Shown here: one piece after another, positions 6,846-16,660 of the stretch | How positions within the stretch are numbered: position 1 is the stretch's first letter | Layout: each line of letters begins with the position of its first letter | Position numbers and translations under genes: made by a program | NCBI GenBank assembly: GCA_937859745.1 | Contig: CALMAQ010000056.1 | Coordinates: 1 to 35,544 of the forward strand | DNA from: an uncultured Verrucomicrobiota bacterium | GTDB lineage: Bacteria > Verrucomicrobiota > Verrucomicrobiia > Chthoniobacterales > SZAS-18 | DNA: 35,544 bases | Reading direction: 5' to 3' | Notes under the pieces: model-generated | Seen by the model: only the letters and a program-made list of their open reading frames with translations | Database searches by the model: none | Told to the model about the DNA's origin: nothing

Positions 6846-7238
6846 ATGGAAATCGCCATTCAACTCGCTCTGTTTCTGGAGAATCAGCCCGGTACGCTCG
6901 CGGCTGTCTGTGATGAACTGGCCGCGGCCAACATCAACATCCTGGCGCTTACCATTTCCGACACCGTGGACCACTCGGTCGTGCGCATAATCGTCAGCGA
7001 CACCGAGAAAGCGCTCGACATCTTCGAGGAGCACGGGACCCTCGTCGTCGAGAACGAGGTGCTCCTCACCCACATCGACAACCAGCCCGGCAGCCTTTCC
7101 AAGATCGCCCACGAACTCGCCGCCGCCGAGGTGAACATTGAGTACGCCTACCTCGCCACCGGCCAGGAAAGCCAGACCGGCCTCATGGTGTTGCGCGTCA
7201 GCGACGCCGAAAAGGCGCTGGCCGTGCTCAAGTCCTGA
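6846..7238 (+). CDS. Tandem ACT-domain protein, probable amino-acid-binding regulator
   Basis: The protein is 130 aa from the ATG at 6846; the track start 39 bases earlier adds a non-homologous leader. It consists of two ACT domains, about residues 3-68 and 70-130. Each opens with the characteristic strand-turn-helix seen in FLENQPGTLAAVCDELAAAN and again in HIDNQPGSLSKIAHELAAAE. There is no catalytic domain. ACT pairs bind amino acids at their interface and usually regulate a partner enzyme. Stand-alone double-ACT proteins are common in anaerobes and Verrucomicrobiota-like genomes, but their partners are mostly unknown. Neither neighbour (rhodopsin, glgX) suggests a ligand. It could be a free-standing regulator of an aspartate-family or branched-chain enzyme, but this cannot be decided here. 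Confidence 0.85.
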   Translation: MEIAIQLALFLENQPGTLAAVCDELAAANINILALTISDTVDHSVVRIIVSDTEKALDIFEEHGTLVVENEVLLTHIDNQPGSLSKIAHELAAAEVNIEYAYLATGQESQTGLMVLRVSDAEKALAVLKS

Positions 7239-7255
7239 GTTTTCCCCGGCTGTCG

Positions 7256-7272
7256 CCCGGCGCGGGATTTTT
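7256..7272 (+). terminator. Short GC hairpin with T-run after the ACT gene
   Basis: CCCG-GCG-CGGG (7256-7266) is followed immediately by ATTTTT, 18 bp after the ACT-protein stop. The position and T-run are right for an intrinsic terminator, but a 4-bp stem is weak. Confidence 0.3.
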
Positions 7273-7392
7273 GCGGCAAAGCCTACCGCCAGCGGTCGGG
7301 GACTCTGCGTAGTAGAACGGTGGCGCGCCACGCTCCGGCTTGGCCGCATCCACCGCATCATCTCCGTCGTAAACAAACTTCCTTTTACAAGT

Positions 7393-9549
7393 ATGCCGAT
7401 CAAAGTCTGGCCAGGACATCCTTACCCGCTCGGTGCCACGTGGAATGGCCAAGGGGTCAACTTTGCCGTGTTCAGCGAGGGGGCCACCGGGGTGGACATC
7501 TGCCTCTTCGATGGTGCCGACGCACCCACCGAAAGCGTGCGCGTGCGGATGACCGAGCAGACCGACCAGGTCTGGCACGTGTACCTGCCCGAGATCAAGC
7601 CCGGCCAGCACTACGGCTACCGCGTTTACGGCCCCTACGATCCCGCCAAGGGCCTGCGCTTCAACGCTTCCAAGCTGTTACTCGATCCCTATTCCAAGGC
7701 CATCAGCGGCGATATCCAATGGGGCACGGAGATGTACGCCTACGAGATGGGCGAAGAAGGCGACGCCGTGCGCGACTACCGCGACGACGCCAAGGGCATG
7801 CCCAAGAGCATCGTCATCGACAACTCTTTTGACTGGAGCGGCGACCAGTCGCCCCGCACGCCACTGCACCGCTCTATCATCTACGAGGCGCACGTGAAAG
7901 GCTTCTCCAAGCTCAACCCCGAAGTGCCCGAGGCCGAGCGGGGCACCTACGCGGGCATGGGCAACCCCGCTTCTGTCAAGTACCTGCAGGATTTGGGCGT
8001 CACTGCCGTCGAGCTGCTGCCCGTCCACCAGCACGTCGAGGATCAACACCTGGAAGAAAAAGGGCTCAAAAATTACTGGGGCTACAACACCATCAGCTAC
8101 TTCGCGCCCCACCACGCGTACGCCGCTGCGACTCCGGGGAACGATTGCGTGCGCGAGTTCAAGACGATGGTCAAGAACCTCCACGCCGCCGGGATCGAGG
8201 TCATCCTGGACGTGGTCTACAACCACACCGCCGAAGGCAATCACCTCGGACCGACGCTCTGCTTCAAAGGCATCGACAACAAGGCCTACTACTGGCTCAT
8301 GCCCGACGATCCGCGTTTCTACATGGACTTCACGGGCTGCGGCAACTCGCTCAACGTTCTGCACCCGACCGTGTTGCGGATGATCGTCGATTCGTTGCGC
8401 TACTGGGTGACGGAGATGCACGTGGATGGCTTCCGCTTCGACCTCGCGGCGACGCTGGTGCGCGGCGAGAGCGACATCAACAAGTATTCGGCCTTCCTGG
8501 CCATCATCCACCAGGACCCGGTGTTGAGCCAAGTCAAGCTGATCGCCGAACCCTGGGACATCGGCATGGGCGGCTACCTTGTGGGCAACTTTCCCGTGCT
8601 GTGGACGGAATGGAACGGACGCTACCGCGACACGGTCCGCAAGTTCCTCAAGGGGGACGACTCGCAGATCGGCGAGTTCGCCTACCGCATCAGCGGCTCC
8701 TCGGATCTGTACCAGACCAACGGCAAGCGCCCGTACGCGAGCATCAACTTCATCACCAGCCACGACGGTTTCTCGCTCAACGACCTCGTCAGCTACAACG
8801 AGAAGCACAACGAGGCCAACGGCGAGAACAACAACGACGGCGACAACAGCAATAATTCCTGGAACTGCGGCGCGGAAGGCCCGACCGACGACCCCAAGAT
8901 CAACGCCCTGCGCTCGCGCCAAAAGCGCAACTTCCTGGCCACGCTGCTGCTCAGCCAAGGCGTGCCGATGCTTCTGGGCGGCGACGAGTACGGCCGGACG
9001 CAGTACGGCAACAACAACGCTTACTGCCAGGACGACGAGATCTCGTGGCTGGGCTGGAACCGCGACAAGGCGGCGCAACAACTCCACTCTTTCACGCAGG
9101 GTATCATCAAGCTGAGGACGGACCATCCCGTGTTCCGTCGTCCGAAGTTCTTCCAGGGCCGCAAGATCCGCGGCCAGGACGTGAAGGACATCATGTGGTT
9201 CAACCCAGGCGGCACGGAGATGAACGACGACGAGTGGAACTCCGGCTTCGTCAAATGCATCGGCATGCTGCTCAGCGGCAAAACGATGGACGTCCGCGAC
9301 GACCACAACGAGCCTATCGTGGACGACACGTTCCTGATGCTCTTCAACGCCTCGCACCAGCCGCAGCGCTTTACGCTGCCGGGCCGGGTAGACGTGCACT
9401 GGGGTCTGGTCGTCGATACCGCCGAGGACACCGGCTTCGTGGAAACGACGCGGAACTACCAGGCGGGCCAGGCGCTCAAGCTGGCCGATCGTTCCGTGTG
9501 CCTGCTGCGCCTGGTGGAAGGCGAGGAAAGCTCGATCACCACGCGGTAG
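7393..9549 (+). CDS. glgX: Glycogen debranching enzyme (isoamylase type, GlgX/TreX)
   Basis: This GH13_11 enzyme hydrolyses alpha-1,6 branches of glycogen or limit dextrins to free linear maltodextrins. From the ATG at 7393 it has 718 aa, the normal family length; the track ORF runs 255 bases further upstream across the ACT gene and is spurious there. An N-terminal CBM48 domain (about 5-130) opens with WPGHPYPLGATW. The catalytic barrel carries DVVYNHTAEGN (about 273), DGFRFDLA with nucleophile Asp350, IAEPWD with acid/base Glu386, and SHDGFSL with Asp458. Its partners treZ and treY follow on the same strand, so its job is probably to feed the trehalose pathway, like TreX of archaeal and actinobacterial clusters. 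The gap to treZ is 160 bp, so treZ may have its own promoter. Confidence 0.95.
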   Translation: MPIKVWPGHPYPLGATWNGQGVNFAVFSEGATGVDICLFDGADAPTESVRVRMTEQTDQVWHVYLPEIKPGQHYGYRVYGPYDPAKGLRFNASKLLLDPYSKAISGDIQWGTEMYAYEMGEEGDAVRDYRDDAKGMPKSIVIDNSFDWSGDQSPRTPLHRSIIYEAHVKGFSKLNPEVPEAERGTYAGMGNPASVKYLQDLGVTAVELLPVHQHVEDQHLEEKGLKNYWGYNTISYFAPHHAYAAATPGNDCVREFKTMVKNLHAAGIEVILDVVYNHTAEGNHLGPTLCFKGIDNKAYYWLMPDDPRFYMDFTGCGNSLNVLHPTVLRMIVDSLRYWVTEMHVDGFRFDLAATLVRGESDINKYSAFLAIIHQDPVLSQVKLIAEPWDIGMGGYLVGNFPVLWTEWNGRYRDTVRKFLKGDDSQIGEFAYRISGSSDLYQTNGKRPYASINFITSHDGFSLNDLVSYNEKHNEANGENNNDGDNSNNSWNCGAEGPTDDPKINALRSRQKRNFLATLLLSQGVPMLLGGDEYGRTQYGNNNAYCQDDEISWLGWNRDKAAQQLHSFTQGIIKLRTDHPVFRRPKFFQGRKIRGQDVKDIMWFNPGGTEMNDDEWNSGFVKCIGMLLSGKTMDVRDDHNEPIVDDTFLMLFNASHQPQRFTLPGRVDVHWGLVVDTAEDTGFVETTRNYQAGQALKLADRSVCLLRLVEGEESSITTR

Positions 9550-9709
9550 GGCGTTTGTGCCGGATGGTGGCGGTTCAGCCGGTCGGCACTATCCTCCGGA
9601 TCGGTGTCGGCGGCACAATCTCGCACGCGCGTCACGTTAGGATTTTGCGAATTGTTCGCGTGCCGGTTTGCCACCTGGTGCAGGCTTCTGTTACTAAACC
9701 GATTCGACC

Positions 9710-11581
9710 ATGAAAAAATCGACGCCGCCCGGCGCTTTCCTCACCGACAAAGGGGTCCGCTACCGCGTGTGGGCCCCGGAGAAAAAGCGCGTGGACGTGG
9801 TCCTCTACCACGCCGCCTCGGGCGATATCCGGCGCACCCAGTTGCTCGAACCGGTGGGCGGCGGCTTCTTCGAGGGCACGGACGAATCCGGCGTCGCGGG
9901 CGACCTGTATAAATACCGGCTCGACAGCCACCCGGACCAGACGTTCCCCGACCCGCTCTCGCGCTTCCAGCCCAAGGGGGTGCATGGACCCTCGCAGGTC
10001 GTGGCCCAAGGCACCTACCAGTGGCGGCAGGAGGCGAACTACCGCCGGGTGGCCCTGGACGACCTTGTCATCTACGAATTGCATGTCGGCACGTTCACGC
10101 AGGAGGGCACATTCCTTTCCGCCATCCAGCAGCTCGACAGCCTCGTGGACCTGGGCGTCACGGCCATCGAACTGATGCCGCTGGCCGACTTTCCAGGCCG
10201 CTGGAACTGGGGCTACGACGGCGTTTACCTCTACGCCCCCGCGCGCGCCTACGGCCGCCCGGACGATTTGCGCGCCCTGGTGGACGCCGCGCACGGGCGT
10301 GGGCTCGCCGTCATCCTCGACGCCGTCTACAACCACCTGGGACCCGACGGCAACTACCTCGGCGCGTACACCAAGGATTACTTCAACCCCGCGCACAAGA
10401 CCCCCTGGGGCGACGCACTCAACTTCGATGGGCATCACAACGGGCCGGTCCGGGACTACTTCCTGAGCAATCCGGTGTACTGGATGGAAGAGTTCCACCT
10501 CGACGGCTTCCGGCTCGACGCCACGCACGCCATCATGGACGACAGCCCGCGCCACATCCTCGCGGAGATCGCCGGGGCCATCCACGCCCGGGGCGGTTTC
10601 GTGTACGCCGAGGACGAGCGCAACGCCGCCTCGCTCGCCACGCCTGAGGCCGAGGGCGGCTGCGGCTTGGACGGCATGTGGGCGGACGACTTCCACCACA
10701 GCGTCCGCGTCGCGCTGACGGGCGAGCGCGATTCCTACCTGGGCAACTTCCGCGGCTCCGCCGAGGAGATCGCCGAAACGCTCAGCAACGGCTGGTACTA
10801 CCGCGGCCAGCGCACGCTCCAGAGCGGTAAGCCGCGCGGCACGCCCGGCCGCCAGTTGCCGCCGCGCGCCTTTTGCTACTGCATCTCCAACCACGACCAG
10901 GTCGGCAACCGCGCCTTTGGCGAACGGCTCAACGTGCTCTGCGGCCCCGACGCCTACCGTGCCGCCAGCGCGCTGCTCTGCCTGTCGCCGCACGTTCCGC
11001 TCATCTTCCAGGGGCAGGAGTGGATGGCCTCGACGCCCTTCCTGTATTTCACCGATCACAACGAGGAACTCGGCCGGCTCGTCACGGAAGGGCGGCGCAA
11101 GGAGTTCGCGGGTTTTGCGGCGTTCGCCGACGAGGAAAGCGTCGCGCGCATCCCGGACCCGCAGGCGGAGAAGACCTTCTGTTCCTCCAAGCTCGTGTGG
11201 GACGAAATCCCCGAGGGCATGCACCACGTCACGCGCGACCTCTACAAGGAGGCGCTGCGGCTACGCCGGACCGAGCCCGCGCTGGGACCGCGCTTGCGCG
11301 ATGCCTGGCAGGTCAAGACGCTGGGCGAGCGTATTGTCGCGCTGAGCTGCGCGGACCACGACAGCGGCGAGAACTGCCTGGTGATGCTCAACCTGCGCGG
11401 CGGCGACGTGCATCCGACGCCCATCGGAGCGGTACCGCCCGTGGAACTGATTTTTTCGAGCAACGAGAAGCGTTTCGGTGGCAACGGGTATTCCGCCTAC
11501 AATGCCGCTGATCGCACCCTATGCTTCGACCGTGCGGAACTGCTCGTGCTGCGTTGGCGGGGTACGCCCCCCGCCGCCTGA
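9710..11581 (+). CDS. treZ: Malto-oligosyltrehalose trehalohydrolase
   Basis: TreZ (GH13_10) releases free trehalose from the maltooligosyltrehalose made by TreY. It has 623 aa from the ATG at 9710, near the family norm of about 580-620. The N-terminal beta domain opens with GVRYRVWAPEKKRVDVVLY (about 15-33). The barrel motifs are LDAVYNHLGPDGNY (about 204), DGFRLDATH with nucleophile Asp270, YAEDERN with acid/base Glu301, and NHDQVGNRAFGERL with Asp396. The last of these is diagnostic for TreZ against branching enzyme GlgB, the closest confusable relative. The gene precedes treY by 18 bp and is almost certainly cotranscribed with it. The product acts in the cytoplasm; trehalose would serve as compatible solute or stress protectant. 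Confidence 0.95.
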   Translation: MKKSTPPGAFLTDKGVRYRVWAPEKKRVDVVLYHAASGDIRRTQLLEPVGGGFFEGTDESGVAGDLYKYRLDSHPDQTFPDPLSRFQPKGVHGPSQVVAQGTYQWRQEANYRRVALDDLVIYELHVGTFTQEGTFLSAIQQLDSLVDLGVTAIELMPLADFPGRWNWGYDGVYLYAPARAYGRPDDLRALVDAAHGRGLAVILDAVYNHLGPDGNYLGAYTKDYFNPAHKTPWGDALNFDGHHNGPVRDYFLSNPVYWMEEFHLDGFRLDATHAIMDDSPRHILAEIAGAIHARGGFVYAEDERNAASLATPEAEGGCGLDGMWADDFHHSVRVALTGERDSYLGNFRGSAEEIAETLSNGWYYRGQRTLQSGKPRGTPGRQLPPRAFCYCISNHDQVGNRAFGERLNVLCGPDAYRAASALLCLSPHVPLIFQGQEWMASTPFLYFTDHNEELGRLVTEGRRKEFAGFAAFADEESVARIPDPQAEKTFCSSKLVWDEIPEGMHHVTRDLYKEALRLRRTEPALGPRLRDAWQVKTLGERIVALSCADHDSGENCLVMLNLRGGDVHPTPIGAVPPVELIFSSNEKRFGGNGYSAYNAADRTLCFDRAELLVLRWRGTPPAA

Positions 11582-11599
11582 CACGCCACCGCGTTTTTT

Positions 11600-14548
11600 A
11601 TGCCGTCCCCGTCCCTCGCCCAGCCGCGCATCCCCGTGGCGACCTACCGCGTGCAGATGCATGCGGGCTTCACCTTCAAGCAGGCCCGCGACACCATCGC
11701 CTACCTGCACGACCTGGGCGTCAGCGACCTGTACTCATCGCCCTTCTTCCAGGCCGCGCCGGGCAGCACGCACGGTTACGACGTGGTCGATCACAACCAC
11801 CTCAACGTGGAGATCGGCACGGAGGCGGAGTTCGACGCGCTGGTAGCCGAGATCCAGAAGCACGGCATGGGCCTGCTGGCCGACTTCGTGCCCAACCACA
11901 TGGGCATCGGCCAGACGACCAACGGCTGGTGGATGGACGTGCTCGAAAACGGACCGAGTTCGCTGACGGCGCGCTGTTTCGACATCAACTGGCACCCGCT
12001 CAAGCACGAACTGGACAACAAGGTGCTGCTGCCCATCCTGGGCGAGCAGTACGGCCGCGTGCTCGAAAAGGGCGAGCTGACCATTTCCTTCGAGGGCGGC
12101 ACGTTCTACCTGCACTACTACGACACGAAGCTGCCCATCAACCCGCGCACGTACAACCAGATCCTCCATTTCGCGGTCGATGCGCTCAAGGAAAAGCGGG
12201 AGCCCGGGGTGGAAGTCGTCGCCCCCATCAGGGTGAGCGCGCGGACGGGCGGCGACCTGTCCGTGTCCGAGTTGCAGAGCATCATGACGCAGCTCGAAAA
12301 GATGCCCCCGCGTACGACGACGGACCAGACGCTCATCGCCGAGCGCGCCCGCGAGAAGGAGGTGGCCAAGGTGCGGCTGGAACAGCTCTGCGCGGATTAT
12401 CCCGCGGTCGCCGAGGCCATCGACCAGGCGCTCATGCATTTCCAGGGCAACCCGGAGGACAAGCATTCCTACGACAATCTGGACCGGCTCGTCGAGGCGC
12501 AGGCCTACCGCCTGAGCTACTGGCGGGTGGCCGCCGAGGAGATCAACTACCGGCGATTCTTTGACATCAACCAGTTGGCGGCGATCCGGGTGGAACTGCC
12601 CGAGGTCTTCGACGCGACGCACCAACTCCTCTGGAAGCTGCTGGAGCGCGGCGCGGTCACGGGCTTGCGGATCGATCATCCGGACGGCCTCTACGACCCG
12701 CGCGGGTACTTCCGCGCGCTCCAGGAAAATTTCGCGCGCTTGCGCGGCGTCACGCTGCCCGAGGACGGCAAGGGCGTGTACCTGCTGGCCGAGAAAATCC
12801 TCTCTGGCGACGAGGAACTGCGCGAGGACTGGCCGATCCACGGCACGACAGGCTACGATTTCACGACGCATGTCACGCAGTTGCTCGTGGACGCGGGCGC
12901 GGGCAAGGCGTTCAGCGAAACCTACGAGAAGTTCATCGGCCGCTACGTCCATTTCGCCTCGCTCATCTACGAGAAGAAGCGGCTGACGATGCGCCTGTCG
13001 CTGGCCAACGACATCAACACGCTCGGCTTCATGCTCAACCGCCTGAGCGAGAGCAACCGGCGCTTCCGCGATTTCACGCTCAACGCGCTGACGGCGGCCG
13101 TGCGCGAGATCGTGGCGTGCTTCCCGGTCTACCGGACCTACCTCATTCCCGGCCAGCCTCCCAGCGCGGAGGACATCGCGGTGGTCAACCGCGCGACGGC
13201 CCTGGCTAAGCGGCTCAACCCGGGCACAGACGCCTCGGTCTTCGATTTCCTGCGCGACATCCTGCTGTTCCGCTTCCCGGCGGACATGGACCCGGCCCTG
13301 GTGGCGGAGCACGAGGCGTTCGTAATGAAGTTTCAGCAATGCACGGGGCCCATCATGGCCAAGGGGTTGGAGGACACGGCGTTCTACATCTACAACCGCC
13401 TCTCGGCGCTCAACGAGGTTGGCGGCGAGCCGCAGAGCTTCGGCATCGGCCCGGCCGAGTTCCACCACACGAACGAGCACAACCGCCGCCACTGGCCGCA
13501 CACGCTGCTGGCCACCTCCACGCACGACACCAAGCGCGCCGAGGATACCCGCGCGCGCATCGCTGCGCTCTCGGAGCTGCCGCAGGAGTGGCGGCGCGCC
13601 GTGCGCGCTTGGGGCAACGCCAACGCCAAGCACAAGACCCACATTGAGGGCGAGGGGGGTGCCGCGCCGGACGCGAACGAGGAGTATCTCCTCTACCAGG
13701 TGCTGCTCGGCACCTGGCCGGTCGAGGCCCAGGGGGATGGCACGGTGAAATCCGCTTTCGGCGCGATGAACCCGGAGGAGCACGCGGCCTACGTCGGGCG
13801 CATCCAGGATTACATGACCAAGGCCATCAAGGAGGCGAAGGTCAACAGCAGTTGGATTCAATCCAACGAACCGTGGGACGAGGCGGTGCGGAAGTTCGTC
13901 ACGGCGCTGCTGCGGCGTGGCAAGGGGGCGAACCCGTTCGTGCGCGCCTTCGAGCCGTTAGCGGAGCGCGTGGCGCAGATTGGATTGTGCAACTCGCTGA
14001 CCCAACTGGTCCTCAAGCTGACCGTGCCTGGCGTGCCGGACATCTACCAGGGGTGCGACCTGTGGGACTACAGCCTCGTCGATCCCGACAACCGCCGCCC
14101 GGTCGATTACGCGCTCCGCAGGAAGATGCTGGCCTCGCTCAAGGGGGCCGCGCCGCGTGAGCTGCTCGACCGCTGGACAGATGGCCGCATCAAGCTGTTT
14201 ATGACGCGCGCTCTGCTGCGCTACCGGGCGGACCACGCGGAGCTTTTTGCCCACGGGGACTACCGGGCGTTGAAGGTCACGGGCCGGTTCGCGGAGAACG
14301 CCGTGGCGTTCGCGCGCGAGCACGAGGGCAAAAGCGTGCTGGTGATCGTGCCGCGGCTGTCGTCGCACTTGGGCAAGTCGCCAACCGGCGAGGCCTGGCA
14401 GAACACCGAGGTCACCTTGGACGACGAGTATGCGGCCGGAAGCTGGCGGGAACTGTTCACGGGGCAGAAGATTACTTCGGGCACCTACGGGTTGCCTCTG
14501 GCGGAACTTTTCGCGGAGTTTCCGTGGGCGATCTTGACACGTAATTAG
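11600..14548 (+). CDS. treY: Maltooligosyl trehalose synthase
   Basis: TreY (GH13_26) converts the reducing-end alpha-1,4 bond of a maltodextrin into an alpha-1,1 bond. The protein is 982 aa. Motifs: [12 protein letters not shown] at the N-terminus, [12 protein letters not shown] (about 55), DFVPNHMG (about 95), [13 protein letters not shown] with the nucleophile Asp (about 354-366), LAEKIL with the acid/base Glu (about 397), and [15 protein letters not shown] (about 640). Characterised TreY proteins of about 720-780 aa are shorter. The extra length lies mainly in a helical insertion between the PNHMG and RIDHPDG motifs (about residues 180-340); long versions exist in other bacteria, so this is probably lineage-typical. 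It is coupled to treZ by an 18-bp gap. A GT26 glycosyltransferase gene follows after 22 bp, possibly on the same transcript. Confidence 0.95.
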   Translation: MPSPSLAQPRIPVATYRVQMHAGFTFKQARDTIAYLHDLGVSDLYSSPFFQAAPGSTHGYDVVDHNHLNVEIGTEAEFDALVAEIQKHGMGLLADFVPNHMGIGQTTNGWWMDVLENGPSSLTARCFDINWHPLKHELDNKVLLPILGEQYGRVLEKGELTISFEGGTFYLHYYDTKLPINPRTYNQILHFAVDALKEKREPGVEVVAPIRVSARTGGDLSVSELQSIMTQLEKMPPRTTTDQTLIAERAREKEVAKVRLEQLCADYPAVAEAIDQALMHFQGNPEDKHSYDNLDRLVEAQAYRLSYWRVAAEEINYRRFFDINQLAAIRVELPEVFDATHQLLWKLLERGAVTGLRIDHPDGLYDPRGYFRALQENFARLRGVTLPEDGKGVYLLAEKILSGDEELREDWPIHGTTGYDFTTHVTQLLVDAGAGKAFSETYEKFIGRYVHFASLIYEKKRLTMRLSLANDINTLGFMLNRLSESNRRFRDFTLNALTAAVREIVACFPVYRTYLIPGQPPSAEDIAVVNRATALAKRLNPGTDASVFDFLRDILLFRFPADMDPALVAEHEAFVMKFQQCTGPIMAKGLEDTAFYIYNRLSALNEVGGEPQSFGIGPAEFHHTNEHNRRHWPHTLLATSTHDTKRAEDTRARIAALSELPQEWRRAVRAWGNANAKHKTHIEGEGGAAPDANEEYLLYQVLLGTWPVEAQGDGTVKSAFGAMNPEEHAAYVGRIQDYMTKAIKEAKVNSSWIQSNEPWDEAVRKFVTALLRRGKGANPFVRAFEPLAERVAQIGLCNSLTQLVLKLTVPGVPDIYQGCDLWDYSLVDPDNRRPVDYALRRKMLASLKGAAPRELLDRWTDGRIKLFMTRALLRYRADHAELFAHGDYRALKVTGRFAENAVAFAREHEGKSVLVIVPRLSSHLGKSPTGEAWQNTEVTLDDEYAAGSWRELFTGQKITSGTYGLPLAELFAEFPWAILTRN

Positions 14549-14570
14549 CCGCCGGGCCAACCTTCCCGCC

Positions 14571-15377
14571 ATGCCGCCCGCCTCGCCTGCCGCCCCCGCA
14601 CGTACCAACGTACTGGGGGTGGGCATCAGCGTCATCAACCAGACGACGGCGCGGGAGGTCCTCTTCGACGCGGCGCGGCGCGGCCGGCGCGGCTACGTCA
14701 CTGTGACCGGCGTGCACGGCGTCACCGAGGCGCAGAGTGACCCGGCGTTCCGGGCGATCCTCAACGGCTCGCTGCTCTGCACGCCGGACGGGATGCCGAT
14801 GGTGTGGATGGGCCGGTTCGCCGGGCAGCGCGCCATCGAACGGGTGTACGGACCTGACCTGATGCTCAACCTCTGCGAGCATTCGGTCGGGGAGGGGTTC
14901 ACCCACTTCTTTTACGGCGGCAACACGGGCGTGGCGGATGAACTCAAGCGCACGCTGGAGAACCGTTTTCCCGGGCTGCGCGTGGTCGGCACGTACTGCC
15001 CGCCGTTCCGGCCGCTCAACACCGACGAGCGGGAGGATCTGCAGACGGTCGTGGACGAGCTGCGTCCCGACTTCTTCTGGGTGGGCCTGAGCACGCCCAA
15101 GCAGGAAAAGTTCATGGCCGAATACCTCCCCATTCTGTGCGGGGCGAAGATTTTCCTGGGCGTCGGCGCGGCGTTCGACATGCACACCGGCCGGGTCCGG
15201 CAGGCCCCGCGCTGGATGCAGCGCAGCGGACTGGAATGGTTCTACCGGCTGACGCAGGAGCCGAAACGCCTCGCGCGGCGTTATCTGATCAACAACCCGT
15301 TGTTCATCGGCCGGGCGGCCTTGCAGTTGTCAGGCAAAAAGAAATACCCGCTCGATTGCTCATCCTCCGCCCGGTAG
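14571..15377 (+). CDS. WecG/TagA/CpsF family glycosyltransferase (GT26)
   Basis: This 268-aa GT26 enzyme belongs to the family that adds the second sugar (such as N-acetylmannosamine or its uronic acid, or glucose) to an undecaprenyl-linked acceptor in teichoic acid, ECA or exopolysaccharide assembly. Characteristic features are the N-terminal GVGISVINQTTAREVLF, VTGVHGVTEAQSD (about 44), LLCTPDGMPMVW (about 64), and the C-terminal pair GLSTPKQEKFMAEY and GVGAAFDMHTGRVRQAPRWM. It begins 22 bp after treY and ends 19 bp before a convergent acyltransferase gene. Functionally it fits the polysaccharide locus to its right and not the trehalose genes. Donor and acceptor cannot be read from sequence, and the initiating phosphoglycosyltransferase is not in the window. 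Confidence 0.9.
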   Translation: MPPASPAAPARTNVLGVGISVINQTTAREVLFDAARRGRRGYVTVTGVHGVTEAQSDPAFRAILNGSLLCTPDGMPMVWMGRFAGQRAIERVYGPDLMLNLCEHSVGEGFTHFFYGGNTGVADELKRTLENRFPGLRVVGTYCPPFRPLNTDEREDLQTVVDELRPDFFWVGLSTPKQEKFMAEYLPILCGAKIFLGVGAAFDMHTGRVRQAPRWMQRSGLEWFYRLTQEPKRLARRYLINNPLFIGRAALQLSGKKKYPLDCSSSAR

Positions 15378-15396
15378 GACTACAGGCTTGGAAGGT

Positions 15397-16431
15397 TCAT
15401 CGAGGCGTCTGGTTGGTCCGCGACCGGAGCGACTGGGTTCGCATGCTCGGCTCAATAAAGCGGAAGGTCAAGGTCAGCGCGATAGCCTCTGCCCAGCAGA
15501 ATAGGAAGTAACCCAGCCAAGCGGCCTTGGCCGCGCCTACATGGTGGTAGACGAACAGAATGGCGATCCCATGGAGCAGGAAGAACGGAAAAGAAGCTGT
15601 GCTCAGTAGCCGGATCAAATTCAAAGCTGGCTTCCTGGTAATTACCATCGCCACACTCGAAAGCGCTACAACCACCAGCGTGACCAACAATCCACGCCAG
15701 GGCAACGACAAGACGTAAATCGCGTCTGGACCAAAGCGGGGAGCCACGGCGGTCGCAAGTACGCACGAAACGAGTGAAAAGAGCAGGAGTGCGGCGTAGC
15801 CCGCTTTGAGGTTGCGCTGCTGGCAGATCGTTTGCCCGATGATCAATCCCAGGCAGGTTTCCGGCAGCCGGAAGAGAACACTCCAATTTCGGCAGATTTC
15901 CAGCGCTGACTGCGGCCGGTACAAGAACACTGCCGAGGTAGCAGCAAGCGAGAAGGCGAATGCCGCCAAGACGATCCAGGGTGCCGGGATGCGTTTAAGT
16001 AGGCCGACGAGGAACGGGAACAATAGATATGCCTGTAGGATAAAGGGGATGAACCACATCACCTTCGATAAAAAGCGGAAGCCGAAATACTGGCTCAGGC
16101 CGGCGCTGCTGAGGACGAGTTCCAAAAAGCTGAATGGGCGGCCCAAGGCCGAGGGATAGAAGAAACTGAGGAGGAAGATTACGACATTGATCACGACGAA
16201 CATCGGGAAGACAGCCTTGAATCTGCCGACCAAATACCGGTGGTAAGACGGCAAATCGTCTGGCTGGACGGAGGAAAAACAGGTGTACGCGACGCCAGAG
16301 ATCATGATGAAACAGGCCACCGCGTACTCCCCCCACTCTGAGAATCGGTAAGTGGTGACCAGCCCGACGTGGTAGTAAAAAATGGCCGATGCGCCGATGA
16401 TGCGCCCCAGGTTGGTGATCTTTGATAGCAT
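15397..16431 (-). CDS. Acyltransferase family 3 membrane protein
   Basis: This is a polytopic membrane protein of 344 aa from the ATG at 16431; the track start 105 bases upstream adds a polar non-family leader. About ten hydrophobic helices are visible. The N-terminal pattern (LGRIIGASAIFYYHVGLV, then YAVACFIMISGVAYT) and the late RLLSTASFPFFLLHGIAILFVYHH match acyltransferase-3/OafA-like enzymes that O-acetylate or otherwise acylate surface glycans. The early family histidine is represented by FYYHVG. The classical R-x10-H signature is less clear, so the exact acyl donor is uncertain. It converges on the GT26 gene (19-bp gap), diverges from the epimerase gene, and fits a glycan-decorating role in this locus. 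Confidence 0.75.
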   Translation of the reverse strand: MLSKITNLGRIIGASAIFYYHVGLVTTYRFSEWGEYAVACFIMISGVAYTCFSSVQPDDLPSYHRYLVGRFKAVFPMFVVINVVIFLLSFFYPSALGRPFSFLELVLSSAGLSQYFGFRFLSKVMWFIPFILQAYLLFPFLVGLLKRIPAPWIVLAAFAFSLAATSAVFLYRPQSALEICRNWSVLFRLPETCLGLIIGQTICQQRNLKAGYAALLLFSLVSCVLATAVAPRFGPDAIYVLSLPWRGLLVTLVVVALSSVAMVITRKPALNLIRLLSTASFPFFLLHGIAILFVYHHVGAAKAAWLGYFLFCWAEAIALTLTFRFIEPSMRTQSLRSRTNQTPR

Positions 16432-16660
16432 GGAAGAGGCCAAGTGTCCGGGCTCCCGGCTCCGAGGTGGGGATGAGCGATAGCGAAAAAGTGCAATGCA
16501 TGCAAGGCGCAGAAATCGCCCGCCCCGTCCTGCCACGCTCCATGAGGAGGTGACGAATTCGCCACCTTGTCCATTTGGTTTCGGCTTGCCGTGGCTCTAC
16601 AAGGTGCTAAAAACGATCCTTCACGGTTGAGAATAGGTCTTGGCGAGAGAACAATTTGAA

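Noticed and set aside
4746-7403. 885-aa minus-strand ORF
   Set aside because: Only the last 348 residues are Blh; the rest is antisense to the rhodopsin, ACT and glgX start regions and has Arg/His/Val-rich shadow composition.
7678-9399. 573-aa minus-strand ORF, and the 531-aa (9632-11227) and 708-aa (11735-13861) ORFs
   Set aside because: Shadows of glgX, treZ and treY caused by GC-rich codon bias; no recognisable motif, and the plus-strand enzymes are certain.
9647-9659. Small dyad GCGAA-TTG-TTCGC between glgX and treZ
   Set aside because: Five-bp arms are common by chance; no T-run and no promoter elements nearby.
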